Assembly (NCBI GenBank): GCA_038244815.1
Contig: JBBRTB010000002.1
Location: 62,001 to 126,000, forward strand
Direction: 5' to 3'
Source of the DNA: DASVHS01 sp038244815
GTDB taxonomy: Bacteria > Acidobacteriota > Thermoanaerobaculia > Gp7-AA8
DNA: 64,000 nucleotides
Positions within the stretch are counted from its first letter, which is position 1. Every line of letters starts with the position of its first letter. The translations under genes and the position numbers were made by a program. Positions 25,473 through 34,139 of this stretch are shown here, one piece after another. The notes below the pieces were generated by a model, which made no database searches, was not told where the DNA came from, and saw only the letters and a list, made by a program, of their open reading frames with translations.

Positions 25473-27644
25473 TCACGGTTTCAGGAACAGATAGACGGCG
25501 GCGAGAAGGACGATGCCTCCTCCCATGATCAGTGCGTAGTTCTGGACGCGGCCGCCCTGCATCCGGCGGAACATCCTCGATCCGCTCTGGGCCATCGACG
25601 CCACTCCGTTGACCGCGCCGTCGACGACGTATTTGTCGAAGAGATTCGATCCGTGACCCAGCGGGACCACCGTGATGTTGCGTGTCAGATTGACGAGACC
25701 GTCGATGATGTTCGCGTCGAACCACGAGCACATGCGGCTGAACACGAGCGTCCCCCGGACGAACGTGGCGTTGTAGAACTCATCGACGTAGTACTTGTTC
25801 GCGAGAAATCCGTACACCGGTCCGAGCTTCGACTCGACGACGTCCGGCACCGCCGGGCGCTTCAGGTACAGCGCCCGGGCCACCCAGAAGCCGAGGAAAG
25901 CGATGGCCACGGAGACGAGCATCAGCGTGATCTCCTGCCCGAACCCCGCTTCGTGGAAGTGGAAGGCCTGACCGTTGACCGGCAGCAGCACCGGCTCGAG
26001 CCAGCTCTGGAACCACGTCGGATGCAGGCCGCCCAGGGCCGCGGGGATTCCGATGAAACCGCCGATGATGGCCAGCACCGCCAGAATGGCCAGCACCACG
26101 GTCATGCTGGCCGGCGACTCGTGCGGCGCATGCGCATGCGCGTGAGAGAGATGGCCGTGGGCTTTGTCGCTATGCTCGTCGCCCTGGTCGAGATGGCGCC
26201 GGTCCGGAATCAGATTGTGTCCGGCATGCTCGGGCTCGGACTGTTCGATGCCCTGGCCTGACATCCCGCGATACTGGCCGCGGAACGTCATGAAGTAGAG
26301 ACGGAACATGTAGAACGCCGTGAACGCCGCGGTGATGGCGCCGACGAGCCAGAGCAGCAGCGAGTACTCCCACGCCCCGGCCAGGATCTCGTCCTTCGAG
26401 AAAAAGCCCGAGGCCAGCGGCAGACCGGAGATCGCGTAGGTGGCCACGAGCATCGTCCAGTGCGTCTTCGGCATGTACTTGCGCAGCCCGCCCATCTCGC
26501 GCATGTCCTGCTCGCCCCCGCATCCGTGAATCACCGACCCGGCGCCGAGGAAGAGGCAGGCCTTGAAGAACGCGTGCGTCATGACGTGAAAGATGGCCGC
26601 GGTGAATGCGCCCACGCCCGCGGCCAGAAACATGTAGCCAAGCTGCGAGACCGTCGAGTAGGCCAGAACCTTCTTGATGTCGTTCTGGGCCATGCCGATC
26701 GTGGCCGCGAAGATCGCCGTGATCGCGCCGATCGTGGCCACGACGCCCATGGCCGTGGGAGAGAGCCGGAACAGGACGTTCGAGCGCACCACCATGTACA
26801 CGCCGGCCGTGACCATCGTCGCGGCGTGAATGAGCGCGGACACCGGCGTCGGCCCGGCCATGGCATCGGGCAGCCACACATACAGCGGCACCTGGGCGCT
26901 CTTGCCGCACGCGCCGACGAACAGCAGCAGGCAGATCGAGGTGGCCACGGCCGCGTACTGCGGGCCGTTCGCGGAGGCCATGGCGAACACCTTCGCGTAA
27001 TCGGACGTTCCGAAGGTGTTGAAGATCAGAAAGATCCCCAGGATGAAGCCGAAGTCACCGATGCGGTTGACGATGAACGCTTTCTTGCCGGCGTCCGCCG
27101 CGAAATTCTTGTCGTAATAGAAGCCGATCAGCAGATAGGAGCACAGTCCCACGCCCTCCCACCCCACGAACATGACGACGTAGTTCGCGCCGAGCACGAG
27201 CAGCAGCATCATGAACAAGAAGAGATTCATGTACGTGAAGAAGCGCGTGTAGCCACTTTTCTCGTGGGCCATGTAGCCGGTCGCATACACATGGATGAGG
27301 AACCCGATCCACGTGACGATCATCATCATCGTGCACGAGAGCGGATCGACGCGCAACGCGAAGTCGATGCTGAAGCTGGCGATCTGAGCGCCCACGTGTC
27401 CCATGCCCGCCGGAATCCATTGGTAGTACGTGAACGCCAGCGGCGTGGCGGTGCCGTGACCGTTCACGTAAGGCATCACCACACCGAACGTGGCCACGAG
27501 CGCCGACAGCGCGGTCGCGCCGAGGGCCACGATGTTCGTGGTGCCGCGGCTCTTGTGAACGAGCGGCTGCCTGGAGGCACGGAGGCCGTTGATGAGCGCG
27601 CCCAGCGCCGGGAGCAGGACGACCGCGAGCAGTGCCTTATCCAT
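25473..27644 (-). CDS. nuoL: NADH-quinone oxidoreductase subunit L, with His-rich loop
   Basis: A 723-residue distal antiporter-like subunit, about 100 residues longer than the E. coli protein. Marks are FVGWEGVGLCSYLLIGFYY, a QVPLYVWLPDAMAGPTPVSA block and YSTVSQLGYMFLA. The end contains the lateral helix and a final membrane segment. A His-rich cytoplasmic or periplasmic loop near residues 475-510 (HGHLSHAHAHAPHESP) is present, as in several NuoL proteins, and may bind metal. It overlaps the nuoK stop by eight bases. Confidence 0.95.
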   Translation of the reverse strand: MDKALLAVVLLPALGALINGLRASRQPLVHKSRGTTNIVALGATALSALVATFGVVMPYVNGHGTATPLAFTYYQWIPAGMGHVGAQIASFSIDFALRVDPLSCTMMMIVTWIGFLIHVYATGYMAHEKSGYTRFFTYMNLFLFMMLLLVLGANYVVMFVGWEGVGLCSYLLIGFYYDKNFAADAGKKAFIVNRIGDFGFILGIFLIFNTFGTSDYAKVFAMASANGPQYAAVATSICLLLFVGACGKSAQVPLYVWLPDAMAGPTPVSALIHAATMVTAGVYMVVRSNVLFRLSPTAMGVVATIGAITAIFAATIGMAQNDIKKVLAYSTVSQLGYMFLAAGVGAFTAAIFHVMTHAFFKACLFLGAGSVIHGCGGEQDMREMGGLRKYMPKTHWTMLVATYAISGLPLASGFFSKDEILAGAWEYSLLLWLVGAITAAFTAFYMFRLYFMTFRGQYRGMSGQGIEQSEPEHAGHNLIPDRRHLDQGDEHSDKAHGHLSHAHAHAPHESPASMTVVLAILAVLAIIGGFIGIPAALGGLHPTWFQSWLEPVLLPVNGQAFHFHEAGFGQEITLMLVSVAIAFLGFWVARALYLKRPAVPDVVESKLGPVYGFLANKYYVDEFYNATFVRGTLVFSRMCSWFDANIIDGLVNLTRNITVVPLGHGSNLFDKYVVDGAVNGVASMAQSGSRMFRRMQGGRVQNYALIMGGGIVLLAAVYLFLKP

Positions 27645-27939
27645 TCAGCGTCCTGGCCTCGTCCACGTTGATGGTGCTCTTCAACCGGTACAACTGAATG
27701 ATGATGGCCAGCCCCACCGCCGCTTCGCCCGCGGCAACCGTGATCACGAAGATCGCGAACACCTGTCCCTCGAGAGAGGAGAGCCGCTGCGAAAACGCCA
27801 CGAGATTGATGTTGACGGCATTGAGCATCAGCTCGATGGCCATCAGCACCGTGATCATGTTCCGGCGGATCACCACTCCGATCAATCCGATCGAAAACAG
27901 CGTCGCCGACAACATCAGATAGGCCTCGGTGCTAGGCAC
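27637..27939 (-). CDS. nuoK: NADH-quinone oxidoreductase subunit K
   Basis: A 100-residue membrane subunit with three helices. The two buried Glu of the proton path lie in MAIELMLNAVNINL and TVAAGEAAVGLAI, both family-defining. The start is GTG at 27939 within the last codons of nuoJ (eight-base overlap), which indicates translational coupling. Size is normal. Confidence 0.95.
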   Translation of the reverse strand: MPSTEAYLMLSATLFSIGLIGVVIRRNMITVLMAIELMLNAVNINLVAFSQRLSSLEGQVFAIFVITVAAGEAAVGLAIIIQLYRLKSTINVDEARTLNG

Positions 27940-28615
27940 TCATGGCCTCTTTCACTTCGTGCTCGGTATCCACGCGGTCCTGAATGAAGTCCTGCACCGT
28001 CTCTTCTTCGGCGGCCGAGAGCTCCCGCTTGCCGATGACGATGGCCCCGATCATGGCCACGAGCAGAAACAGCGAGGCCACCTCGAACGGCACCAGGTAG
28101 TCGCGATAGAGAGCCATGCCTACGGCCTCGGAGTTGCCGACGACCGTGCGACGGACGTACGGCTTGAGCGTGACCGTTCCGTCGGCGTTGTGAATGCGCC
28201 GGGTGCGATGCTCTTTCACGCTGCGGAGATTGCGGTCTCTGCCGACGGGATCGTGGTAGACGCCCGGCCGCACGATGGTCGCGAAGAGGATCAGCAGCCC
28301 GATGCCGACGGCGAACCCGCCCTTCCAGAACTGCGAGAGCACGCGCTCTTCCGGAAGGTGGCGCACGTTGATGAGCATGACCACGAAGAGAAACAGCACC
28401 ATGATCCCGCCGGCGTAGACGAGGACCTGCACGGCGGCCACGAACTCGGCGGAGTTGATCACGAACAGCACGGCCACGCAGAGAAACGTCAGCAGCAGGA
28501 ACAGCGCGGAGTGCACCGGATTGCGCATGGCGATCACGAGGATCGACGAGGCCACGGCCACCGTCCCCACGACGAAGAAAACCAGGAACGGCATGTTCTG
28601 GGTCAGAGCGTCCAT
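27932..28615 (-). CDS. nuoJ: NADH-quinone oxidoreductase subunit J
   Basis: A 227-residue membrane subunit with five helices. The family segment HSALFLLLTFLCVAVLFV is followed by VLVYAGGIMVLFLFVVMLI, the helix with the pi-bulge. A hydrophilic loop of about 60 residues (roughly 115-175) between helices 4 and 5 makes it longer than the E. coli protein (184). I chose the ATG at 28615 with GGGGAG upstream, not the GTG nine codons earlier. Confidence 0.92.
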   Translation of the reverse strand: MDALTQNMPFLVFFVVGTVAVASSILVIAMRNPVHSALFLLLTFLCVAVLFVINSAEFVAAVQVLVYAGGIMVLFLFVVMLINVRHLPEERVLSQFWKGGFAVGIGLLILFATIVRPGVYHDPVGRDRNLRSVKEHRTRRIHNADGTVTLKPYVRRTVVGNSEAVGMALYRDYLVPFEVASLFLLVAMIGAIVIGKRELSAAEEETVQDFIQDRVDTEHEVKEAMSA

Positions 28616-28649
28616 CAGCGCAGTCTCCCCGCCGTGACCCACACCCCGT

Positions 28650-29180
28650 TCATTCCGTGCCTCCGGCGATCAGGGGCGTCTGCCCTTCCTCTTCTTCCGG
28701 CAGGCCCGTGTAGCGCGGCTTGTCGTCCCAGTACTCGAGCTCCTGCATGTTGAAGTAGAGATCCTGGCGGTCGTGAGTAGCCAGCTCGTACGTCTTCGAC
28801 GTCAGCCAGATCGATTTCGGCTTGGTGGGACAGGCCTCTTCGCAGAGCGAGCAGAACATGCAGCGTTTCACATCGATGTCGTAGCGGTCGAGCACCTTCA
28901 TCTTCTTCTGCTTGCCGTCGACCTCGCGCATCTCGTCGTGCACGTCGATGTAGATGATGTCGATCGGGCAGGCCAGCGCGCACAGCTTGCAGGCGATGCA
29001 GCGGTCGTACGAGAAGCGGAACATCCCGCGGAAACGCTCCGCGGGCTCCATCCGCTCTTCCGGATAGCGGACCGTCACCTTCGGCCTGAACAGCTCCCTG
29101 AACGTCGTCTTCAGACCTTCCAGGAGGTCCAGCAGAAGGAACTTGTCGCTCCAGCTAGGCTTCTGATACTCGACTTGCAT
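28650..29180 (-). CDS. nuoI: NADH-quinone oxidoreductase subunit I (two 4Fe-4S)
   Basis: A 176-residue peripheral-arm subunit that carries clusters N6a and N6b and passes electrons to NuoB. Both ferredoxin motifs are intact: CIACKLCALACP and CMFCSLCEEACP, separated by about 40 residues. The C-terminal 50 residues are acidic. The start overlaps the end of nuoH by 26 bases. Confidence 0.95.
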   Translation of the reverse strand: MQVEYQKPSWSDKFLLLDLLEGLKTTFRELFRPKVTVRYPEERMEPAERFRGMFRFSYDRCIACKLCALACPIDIIYIDVHDEMREVDGKQKKMKVLDRYDIDVKRCMFCSLCEEACPTKPKSIWLTSKTYELATHDRQDLYFNMQELEYWDDKPRYTGLPEEEEGQTPLIAGGTE

Positions 29181-30315
29181 GAATCACCTGACGGGGCGCG
29201 ACTTTGCGCGGCCCGCGAATGACGAAGACGATGGTGGCGATGAGAACGACAGCGCCGAACGCCGTGAGCAGCCATTCGGCGCCGGCCAGAACGAGAATCC
29301 CGGTGACGGCGATGTTTCCGAGCGCCAGCGGGATCAGCCACTTCCATCCCAGATCCATGAGCTGATCGAAGCGGAAGCGCGGGAACGTGGCCCGGAACCA
29401 GATGTAGATGAGCATGAACGTCATGACCTTGGCCGTGAAGATCAACGTGCCCAGGATGCCGCCGGCCAGACCCCAGCCGCGCAGCACGGCGGTGGTCAGC
29501 CCGATCTGATGTCCGCGAATCACGCCGCCGAGCGTCCAGCCGCCGAAATAGAGGCTGACCATGAGGCAGGAGTTCACCAGCATCATGGAGTACTCGGAGA
29601 GCATGAAGAACGCGAACTTCATCCCCGAATACTCGGTGTGGTAGCCGGCCACGAGCTCCGACTCCGCCTCGGGCAGGTCGAACGGCGTGCGGTTGTTCTC
29701 CGCGTTCATGGCCACGAAGAAGATGAAACAGGCCACGATCTGCGGCAGCACGTTCCAGGAATTGCGCTCCTGGTACTGCACGATCTTCACGAGGTCGAGC
29801 GAGCCGCAGAGCATCAGCACCCCGACGATCGACAGCCCGAACGGGACTTCGTACGAGACCATCTGCGCGGCCGAGCGCAGACCGCCCATCAGCGAGTACT
29901 TATTGTTCGACGCCCATCCGCCCAGGATGATCCCGTACACGCCGGTGGACGTGAGCGCGAGTATGAGAAGCAGTCCCACGTTCACGCGCGCGGCGATGAA
30001 TGTCGGCGGCGGCCCGAACGGGATGAGACAGAACACGACGAATGCCGGCAGCAGCGGCAGCATCGGCCCGAGAAAGTAAGCGATCCTCTCCGCGTTCGTA
30101 GGAAGGATGTCTTCCTTGAGCAGCAGCTTGATGGGATCGGCGATGGCCTGCAGCAGCCCCCACGGCCCGACGCGATTCGGTCCCAGCCTGGCCTGGATGA
30201 ACCCCAGAAGGCGCCGCTCGATCCATGTCATGGCCATGACGATGAGCTGCACGATCACGAAGGCGATCAGGAACTTGACCAGAGGCCACACCAGGAAGCG
30301 CATCCACGGGTTCAT
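29155..30315 (-). CDS. nuoH: NADH-quinone oxidoreductase subunit H
   Basis: A 386-residue membrane subunit that joins the peripheral and membrane arms and forms the quinone entry. The invariant acidic loop appears as NNRTPFDLPEAESELVAGY; the N-terminal ERRLLGFIQARLGPNRVGP block is also typical. The ATG at 30315 has GAGGTGG upstream; a longer frame into the repeat region was discarded. In most operons nuoE, F and G stand immediately before it, but here an AT-rich inverted repeat takes that place. Confidence 0.95.
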   Translation of the reverse strand: MNPWMRFLVWPLVKFLIAFVIVQLIVMAMTWIERRLLGFIQARLGPNRVGPWGLLQAIADPIKLLLKEDILPTNAERIAYFLGPMLPLLPAFVVFCLIPFGPPPTFIAARVNVGLLLILALTSTGVYGIILGGWASNNKYSLMGGLRSAAQMVSYEVPFGLSIVGVLMLCGSLDLVKIVQYQERNSWNVLPQIVACFIFFVAMNAENNRTPFDLPEAESELVAGYHTEYSGMKFAFFMLSEYSMMLVNSCLMVSLYFGGWTLGGVIRGHQIGLTTAVLRGWGLAGGILGTLIFTAKVMTFMLIYIWFRATFPRFRFDQLMDLGWKWLIPLALGNIAVTGILVLAGAEWLLTAFGAVVLIATIVFVIRGPRKVAPRQVIHASRVSEA

Positions 30316-30336
30316 GCGTCCACCTCGGATGACTTC

Positions 30337-30418
30337 GAAATGAAAAATGCAAAATGGAAAATGCAAAATTGAGAACGTGGCTCATTCTGCATTTTGCATT
30401 CTGCATTTCTCATTTTGT
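30337..30418. repeat. AT-rich imperfect inverted repeat between nuoD and nuoH
   Basis: Left arm 30337-30375 and right arm 30382-30418 are imperfect complements made of repeated AAAATGC / GCATTTT words, with a six-base loop CGTGGC. The segment is about 70 % A+T in a region above 60 % G+C. It can form a long hairpin in the nuo mRNA. It has no coding capacity. Confidence 0.8.
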
Positions 30419-30424
30419 GTTTTC

Positions 30425-31540
30425 TCACCGGTCCACCTCACCCAGCACGATGTCGATGGTCCCGATGAGCGCCACGAGATCCGACACCAGGTGTCCCCGC
30501 GCCATGGCCGGCAGGGCCTGCAGATTCACAAATGACGGGGGCCGCACGTGGCAGCGGTACGCCATCTGCGATTTTCCGTCGGACACGATGTAGTACCCGA
30601 GCTCGCCCTTCGGCGACTCGATGGAGTGATAGACCTCGCCTTCCGGCGGCCGGATGACGCGTGAGATTTTCGCCTTGATATCGCCCGGAGTGGTGGCGCG
30701 GATCATCGGAACGCACTGCTTGAGGATGCGGTTCGACTGGCGCATCTCCTCCATGCGGCAGAGGTAGCGGTCGTAGGTGTCGCCGTTCTTCCCGACAGGG
30801 ATGTCGAACTCGAGGTCGGGATAGCACTCGTAGGGCTGGGCGCGGCGCAGATCCCACTCCACTCCCGATCCGCGCAGTGGCGGACCGGTCAGCCCCCAGT
30901 CGATGGCGTCTCCGGGCGAGATCACGCCGATACCGACCGTGCGCTTCTTCCAGATGCGATTGTTGGTCAGGAGCGACTCGTACTCGTCGACCGCGGCGTC
31001 GAACTTGCCGCAGAACGCTTCGACATCCTCGAGCCAGTGCGGCGGCAGATCGTCAGGCATCCCGCCGATGCGCATGCAGTTGAGCGTCAGCCGCGCGCCA
31101 CAGTAAGCCTCGAAGAGATCGAGCACCTGTTCGCGCTCGCGGAAGCAGTAGAAGAACGGCGTCATCGCGCCGATGTCGATGGCGTGGGTGGCCAGCCACA
31201 GCAGGTGCGAGGAGATCCGCTGCAGCTCCGACAGCATCACGCGCATGAGTTGCGCGCGCCGCGGGATCTGTGCGGTGATGCCCATGAGCTTCTCGACCGT
31301 CTCGACGAAGCCGAGGTTGTTCGTGGCCGCGGCTACATAGTCCATGCGGTCGGTGTGGGGCACGCATTGCGGATAGGCCATGTGCTCGAACAGCTTTTCC
31401 GTTCCGCGATGGAGATAGCCGATGACCGGCTTGGCCTCGATGATGCGCTCGCCGTCGACTTTCAACATGACCCTCAGCACCCCGTGCGTCGACGGGTGCT
31501 GAGGACCGAAGTTGATCTCCATCTCGTGTACGTCGAACAT
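30425..31540 (-). CDS. nuoD: NADH-quinone oxidoreductase subunit D
   Basis: A 371-residue 49-kDa-type subunit forming the quinone pocket with NuoB. Family marks: NFGPQHPSTHGVLR at the start, the HRGTEK loop whose Arg corresponds to the arginine methylated by NDUFAF7 in mitochondria, TDRMDYVAAATNN containing the quinone-binding Tyr, and ARLTLNCMRIGG. The C-terminus has SDLVALIGTIDIVLGEVDR, as expected. It is separate from NuoC (22-base gap), not fused as in enterobacteria. Confidence 0.95.
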   Translation of the reverse strand: MFDVHEMEINFGPQHPSTHGVLRVMLKVDGERIIEAKPVIGYLHRGTEKLFEHMAYPQCVPHTDRMDYVAAATNNLGFVETVEKLMGITAQIPRRAQLMRVMLSELQRISSHLLWLATHAIDIGAMTPFFYCFREREQVLDLFEAYCGARLTLNCMRIGGMPDDLPPHWLEDVEAFCGKFDAAVDEYESLLTNNRIWKKRTVGIGVISPGDAIDWGLTGPPLRGSGVEWDLRRAQPYECYPDLEFDIPVGKNGDTYDRYLCRMEEMRQSNRILKQCVPMIRATTPGDIKAKISRVIRPPEGEVYHSIESPKGELGYYIVSDGKSQMAYRCHVRPPSFVNLQALPAMARGHLVSDLVALIGTIDIVLGEVDR

Positions 31541-31562
31541 TTGTCTCAGGCGCTGCCCGGCC

Positions 31563-32558
31563 CTACTTCCCCGCCTCCGCCATCAGTTTCACCAGCATCG
31601 ATTCGGTTTCTTCTTCGCCCGGAACGCACAGCGTGAGATCGCTCGTCTCACCCTTGGCGATCGCCTCGGCGTAGCCTTCGCAGTCCCAGCCGCAGGCGGT
31701 GCAGTCGGTCTGCGCCATCGCCGCGAACAGCTTGTCCTTGAGCGAACCCTTCGTGGCCATTCCCATGCGATCGGGCATGGGCAGGTCGGGGTTGTGCCAT
31801 GGCGCTTCCTCGGTTGGCTGCGCGGTCTCGGCGACCACGCCGGCCAGTTCGGGCGCGGGAGGCTGCTGCACGCCGGACGCGGCGCGCGCGCCGGCGATCG
31901 GCCATAGGCCGTAGCGATCCCACTCCCCTTCCCAGACGTTGACGTCCTTCACGTCCTTGCCGGTCGAGCCGGGCTTCGGCCCCCCGCCTTCAGGAAACAC
32001 TTCCGGATAGATGCGCGCACCGGTGTCGATCCCGCGCACCGGAAAGTCCTTCCGCAGCGGATGGCCGTTGAAACCTTCCCACATCAGGATGCGCTCGAGA
32101 TTCGGGTGGCCGCTGAATGTGATGCCGAGCATGTCGAACGTCTCGCGCTCGTGCCAGTTCGCCGTCTTCCACACGGAGGTGACCGACGGCACCGGCTCGT
32201 CCTCGCCTGCCCAGACGCGCAGGCGCACGCGCTTGTTCTTCTGAAACGAATACAGAATGTAGGAAATGGCGAATCGCGGACCGGCATGGGCGGGATACTT
32301 CGAGTAATCGGCGCCGCAGAGATCGACGAGGTAGTTGAAGCCGTCGTCCTTGAAGGCCCGGGCCACGTCGGCGATCCGCAGGCGGTCGACGACGAGCGTG
32401 ACCTCGTTCGCGAATTCCTTCGCGTCCATGATCGCGTCGCTCGAGCGTGCCACCGCCGCGGCGACGAGCGGATCCCGCTTGATGTCCTCAGCGGTTCGTT
32501 TTGGCGGACCGGCGGGCGCTGCGGGCTTTGGCGGCGGTGTGTGGGGCGCGTCGGTCAT
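31563..32558 (-). CDS. nuoC: NADH-quinone oxidoreductase subunit C with extra C-terminal 4Fe-4S domain
   Basis: A 331-residue protein. Residues about 45-185 are the NuoC (30-kDa) domain: WHERETFDMLGITFSGHPNL and RILMWEGFNGHPLRKDFP are diagnostic. Residues 190-270 form a Pro/Ala-rich linker. Residues 272-331 hold four Cys in the pattern C-X2-C-X3-C-X17-C (Cys286, 289, 293, 311) inside a CTACGWDCEGYAEAIAKGE context, ending CVPG. This matches the iron-sulfur domain seen next to the flavoprotein of certain sulfite and nitrate reductases and resembles the RnfB-type FeS fold. Usual NuoC proteins of about 150-200 residues lack it. It starts directly at the nuoB stop (TAA then ATG). Confidence 0.9.
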   Translation of the reverse strand: MTDAPHTPPPKPAAPAGPPKRTAEDIKRDPLVAAAVARSSDAIMDAKEFANEVTLVVDRLRIADVARAFKDDGFNYLVDLCGADYSKYPAHAGPRFAISYILYSFQKNKRVRLRVWAGEDEPVPSVTSVWKTANWHERETFDMLGITFSGHPNLERILMWEGFNGHPLRKDFPVRGIDTGARIYPEVFPEGGGPKPGSTGKDVKDVNVWEGEWDRYGLWPIAGARAASGVQQPPAPELAGVVAETAQPTEEAPWHNPDLPMPDRMGMATKGSLKDKLFAAMAQTDCTACGWDCEGYAEAIAKGETSDLTLCVPGEEETESMLVKLMAEAGK

Positions 32559-33242
32559 TTAATTGACGTCACCCTCTTCCTCGCCTGGTTCGACCGGGGC
32601 CGGCGCCGCACCCGGTTTCGGAGGCGCCGGTTCCCGCTTCACACCCGAAATGGGAGCCGGCCGCAGTTGGGCCCGCGCCTGCTCCACGCGCAGGGCCGGA
32701 CCTTCGTGCCCGGGCCGCAGCGTATCGCGCACTGCCGCCCGCGCGAAGTCATACGCCTCGCCGCCCTTGCGCAGCACGTGCATCTTCTCGATCTTCTTCT
32801 GCAGCTCCATGAGTCCCCAGATCAACGCCTCGGGACGCGGAGGGCAGCCGGGGATGTAGACGTCGACGGGGATGAGCCGGTCCACGCCCTGCGTCACCGC
32901 GTAGGTATCGTACGGACCGCCGCACGTCGCACACGAGCCCATGGCGATCACCCATTTCGGCTCCGGCATCTGGTCCCAGAGCCGGCGGACGATCGGGGCC
33001 ATCTTCTCGGTGACCGTGCCCGACACGATCATCAGGTCGGCCTGACGCGGCGTGGCCCGGAACACTTCCGCGCCGAATCGCGCCATGTCGTGGCGGGGAT
33101 CCAGCACGGCCATCATCTCGATCGCGCAGCAGGCCAGGCCGAACTGCATCGGCCAGAGCGACGACTTGCGGGCCCAGTTGAAAATCTTGTCGACGGTGGT
33201 GGTGAGGACGTTCGAATCGAAGCGGTTCTCGATCAGACCCAT
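32559..33242 (-). CDS. nuoB: NADH-quinone oxidoreductase subunit B
   Basis: A 227-residue subunit that holds terminal cluster N2. Ligands are visible in FGLACCAIEMM (adjacent Cys pair), GSCATCGG and GCPPRPE. After residue about 160 there is an unusual tail of about 65 residues rich in Pro, Ala and Glu. The ATG at 33242 follows GAGGAAGG and overlaps the nuoA stop by ten bases; an upstream GTG is less likely. Confidence 0.95.
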   Translation of the reverse strand: MGLIENRFDSNVLTTTVDKIFNWARKSSLWPMQFGLACCAIEMMAVLDPRHDMARFGAEVFRATPRQADLMIVSGTVTEKMAPIVRRLWDQMPEPKWVIAMGSCATCGGPYDTYAVTQGVDRLIPVDVYIPGCPPRPEALIWGLMELQKKIEKMHVLRKGGEAYDFARAAVRDTLRPGHEGPALRVEQARAQLRPAPISGVKREPAPPKPGAAPAPVEPGEEEGDVN

Positions 33243-33592
33243 GAGAGAACCTTCCTCTTCCACGCGTAGAAATAGCCGATCAGGAGGATCGCCAGAAAGA
33301 CAGCCATCTCAGCAGCCCCGAACCAGCCGAGCTGCTTGAACCGGATCGCCCACGGAAAGAGGAAGACCGTCTCCACGTCAAACACGATGAACAGCACCGC
33401 GATGAGGAAGTACCGCACCGAGAATCGGTGATCGAAGGCGAGAGAGCTCGCCGGGACGCCACACTCGTACGGTTCGAGCTTCACCTTGTTCGCCCGAGAG
33501 GCGCGAATCAGCGGTGCGATGATGAAAAGCGTCAGAACCGGTACCGAAATGACGATGAGAACGGCTATTGGCAGTACTGAATAGTTCGCCAT
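33233..33592 (-). CDS. nuoA: NADH-quinone oxidoreductase subunit A
   Basis: A 119-residue membrane subunit with three helices. The first loop carries the invariant YECG motif (KLEPYECGVPAS), and the second helix has FDVETVFLFPWA, both diagnostic. The ATG at 33592 is 20 bases from the predicted transcript start and lacks a clear Shine-Dalgarno sequence; an upstream in-frame start at 33646 lies inside the promoter and was rejected. It opens the nuo-atp unit. Confidence 0.94.
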   Translation of the reverse strand: MANYSVLPIAVLIVISVPVLTLFIIAPLIRASRANKVKLEPYECGVPASSLAFDHRFSVRYFLIAVLFIVFDVETVFLFPWAIRFKQLGWFGAAEMAVFLAILLIGYFYAWKRKVLSWV

Positions 33593-33618
33593 GGTTGGTC
33601 GGACGGGGACCGCCGGTA

Positions 33619-33646
33619 ATTGTAAACGCGGGTCGTCAGGAGTCAA
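33619..33646 (-). promoter_or_regulatory. Promoter of the nuo-atp unit
   Basis: On the minus strand TTGACT (33646-33641), 16 bases, TACAAT (33624-33619), each five of six to consensus. The expected start is near 33612. The -35 overlaps the stop codon of the SRPBCC gene. Confidence 0.65.
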
Positions 33647-34095
33647 CGACGCATTTCAGGCCCGCCGCTCTCGACGAGAACTTTCAGACCGGCGAGATCC
33701 TTCGCGATGTTGCGTCGAACCATCCATCCGAGAAGCGGCCCGCCGAGCCGGAAGAACCCCGAGGCATCTCCCCGCGCGTGGATGCGGGCGACCGTTCCGC
33801 CGTCGGCGTCCTCGAGCTCATAGCGGATTTTCATCGGGAACGGCCGGTCCACTTCCATCTCCACGAAGCGATCGTCATCTGCCGAGATCACGCGATATTC
33901 GTAGCCGAACGTCTTGCCGAGGAAGTGCACCTTGCGTTCGACGCGTGACCCCACCCGAAGCCTTCCCGCCGTCAACGGATTCACGGCGATGACGCCGCTG
34001 GTCCAGGCCGCGTCGTTCCGGGGATCGAACATGATCGACGCCACGACGCCGCGCGAGCGGGCGATTGTGGTCTCCACCTGGACATCGACGGGCAT
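33643..34095 (-). CDS. SRPBCC-fold protein (polyketide cyclase/START-like)
   Basis: A 150-residue soluble protein. The pattern of an N-terminal strand with VETTIARS, a first helix ending in DPRNDAAWTSG, a GSRVERKVHFLGKTFGYEYRV beta meander and a long C-terminal helix (about residues 120-148) fits the SRPBCC hydrophobic-cavity fold. Ligand unknown. It stands between the MidA gene and nuoA on the same strand; its stop overlaps the nuo promoter. Confidence 0.75.
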   Translation of the reverse strand: MPVDVQVETTIARSRGVVASIMFDPRNDAAWTSGVIAVNPLTAGRLRVGSRVERKVHFLGKTFGYEYRVISADDDRFVEMEVDRPFPMKIRYELEDADGGTVARIHARGDASGFFRLGGPLLGWMVRRNIAKDLAGLKVLVESGGPEMRR

Positions 34096-34139
34096 GGCCG
34101 CATTGATAGATCAACTCGCGCGCCGTCGCGCGTCAGGGT

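Noticed and set aside
24335..25528. Long open frames on the plus strand across nuoM and other nuo genes
   Set aside because: They are shadows of conserved membrane-protein genes and consist of charged low-complexity sequence.
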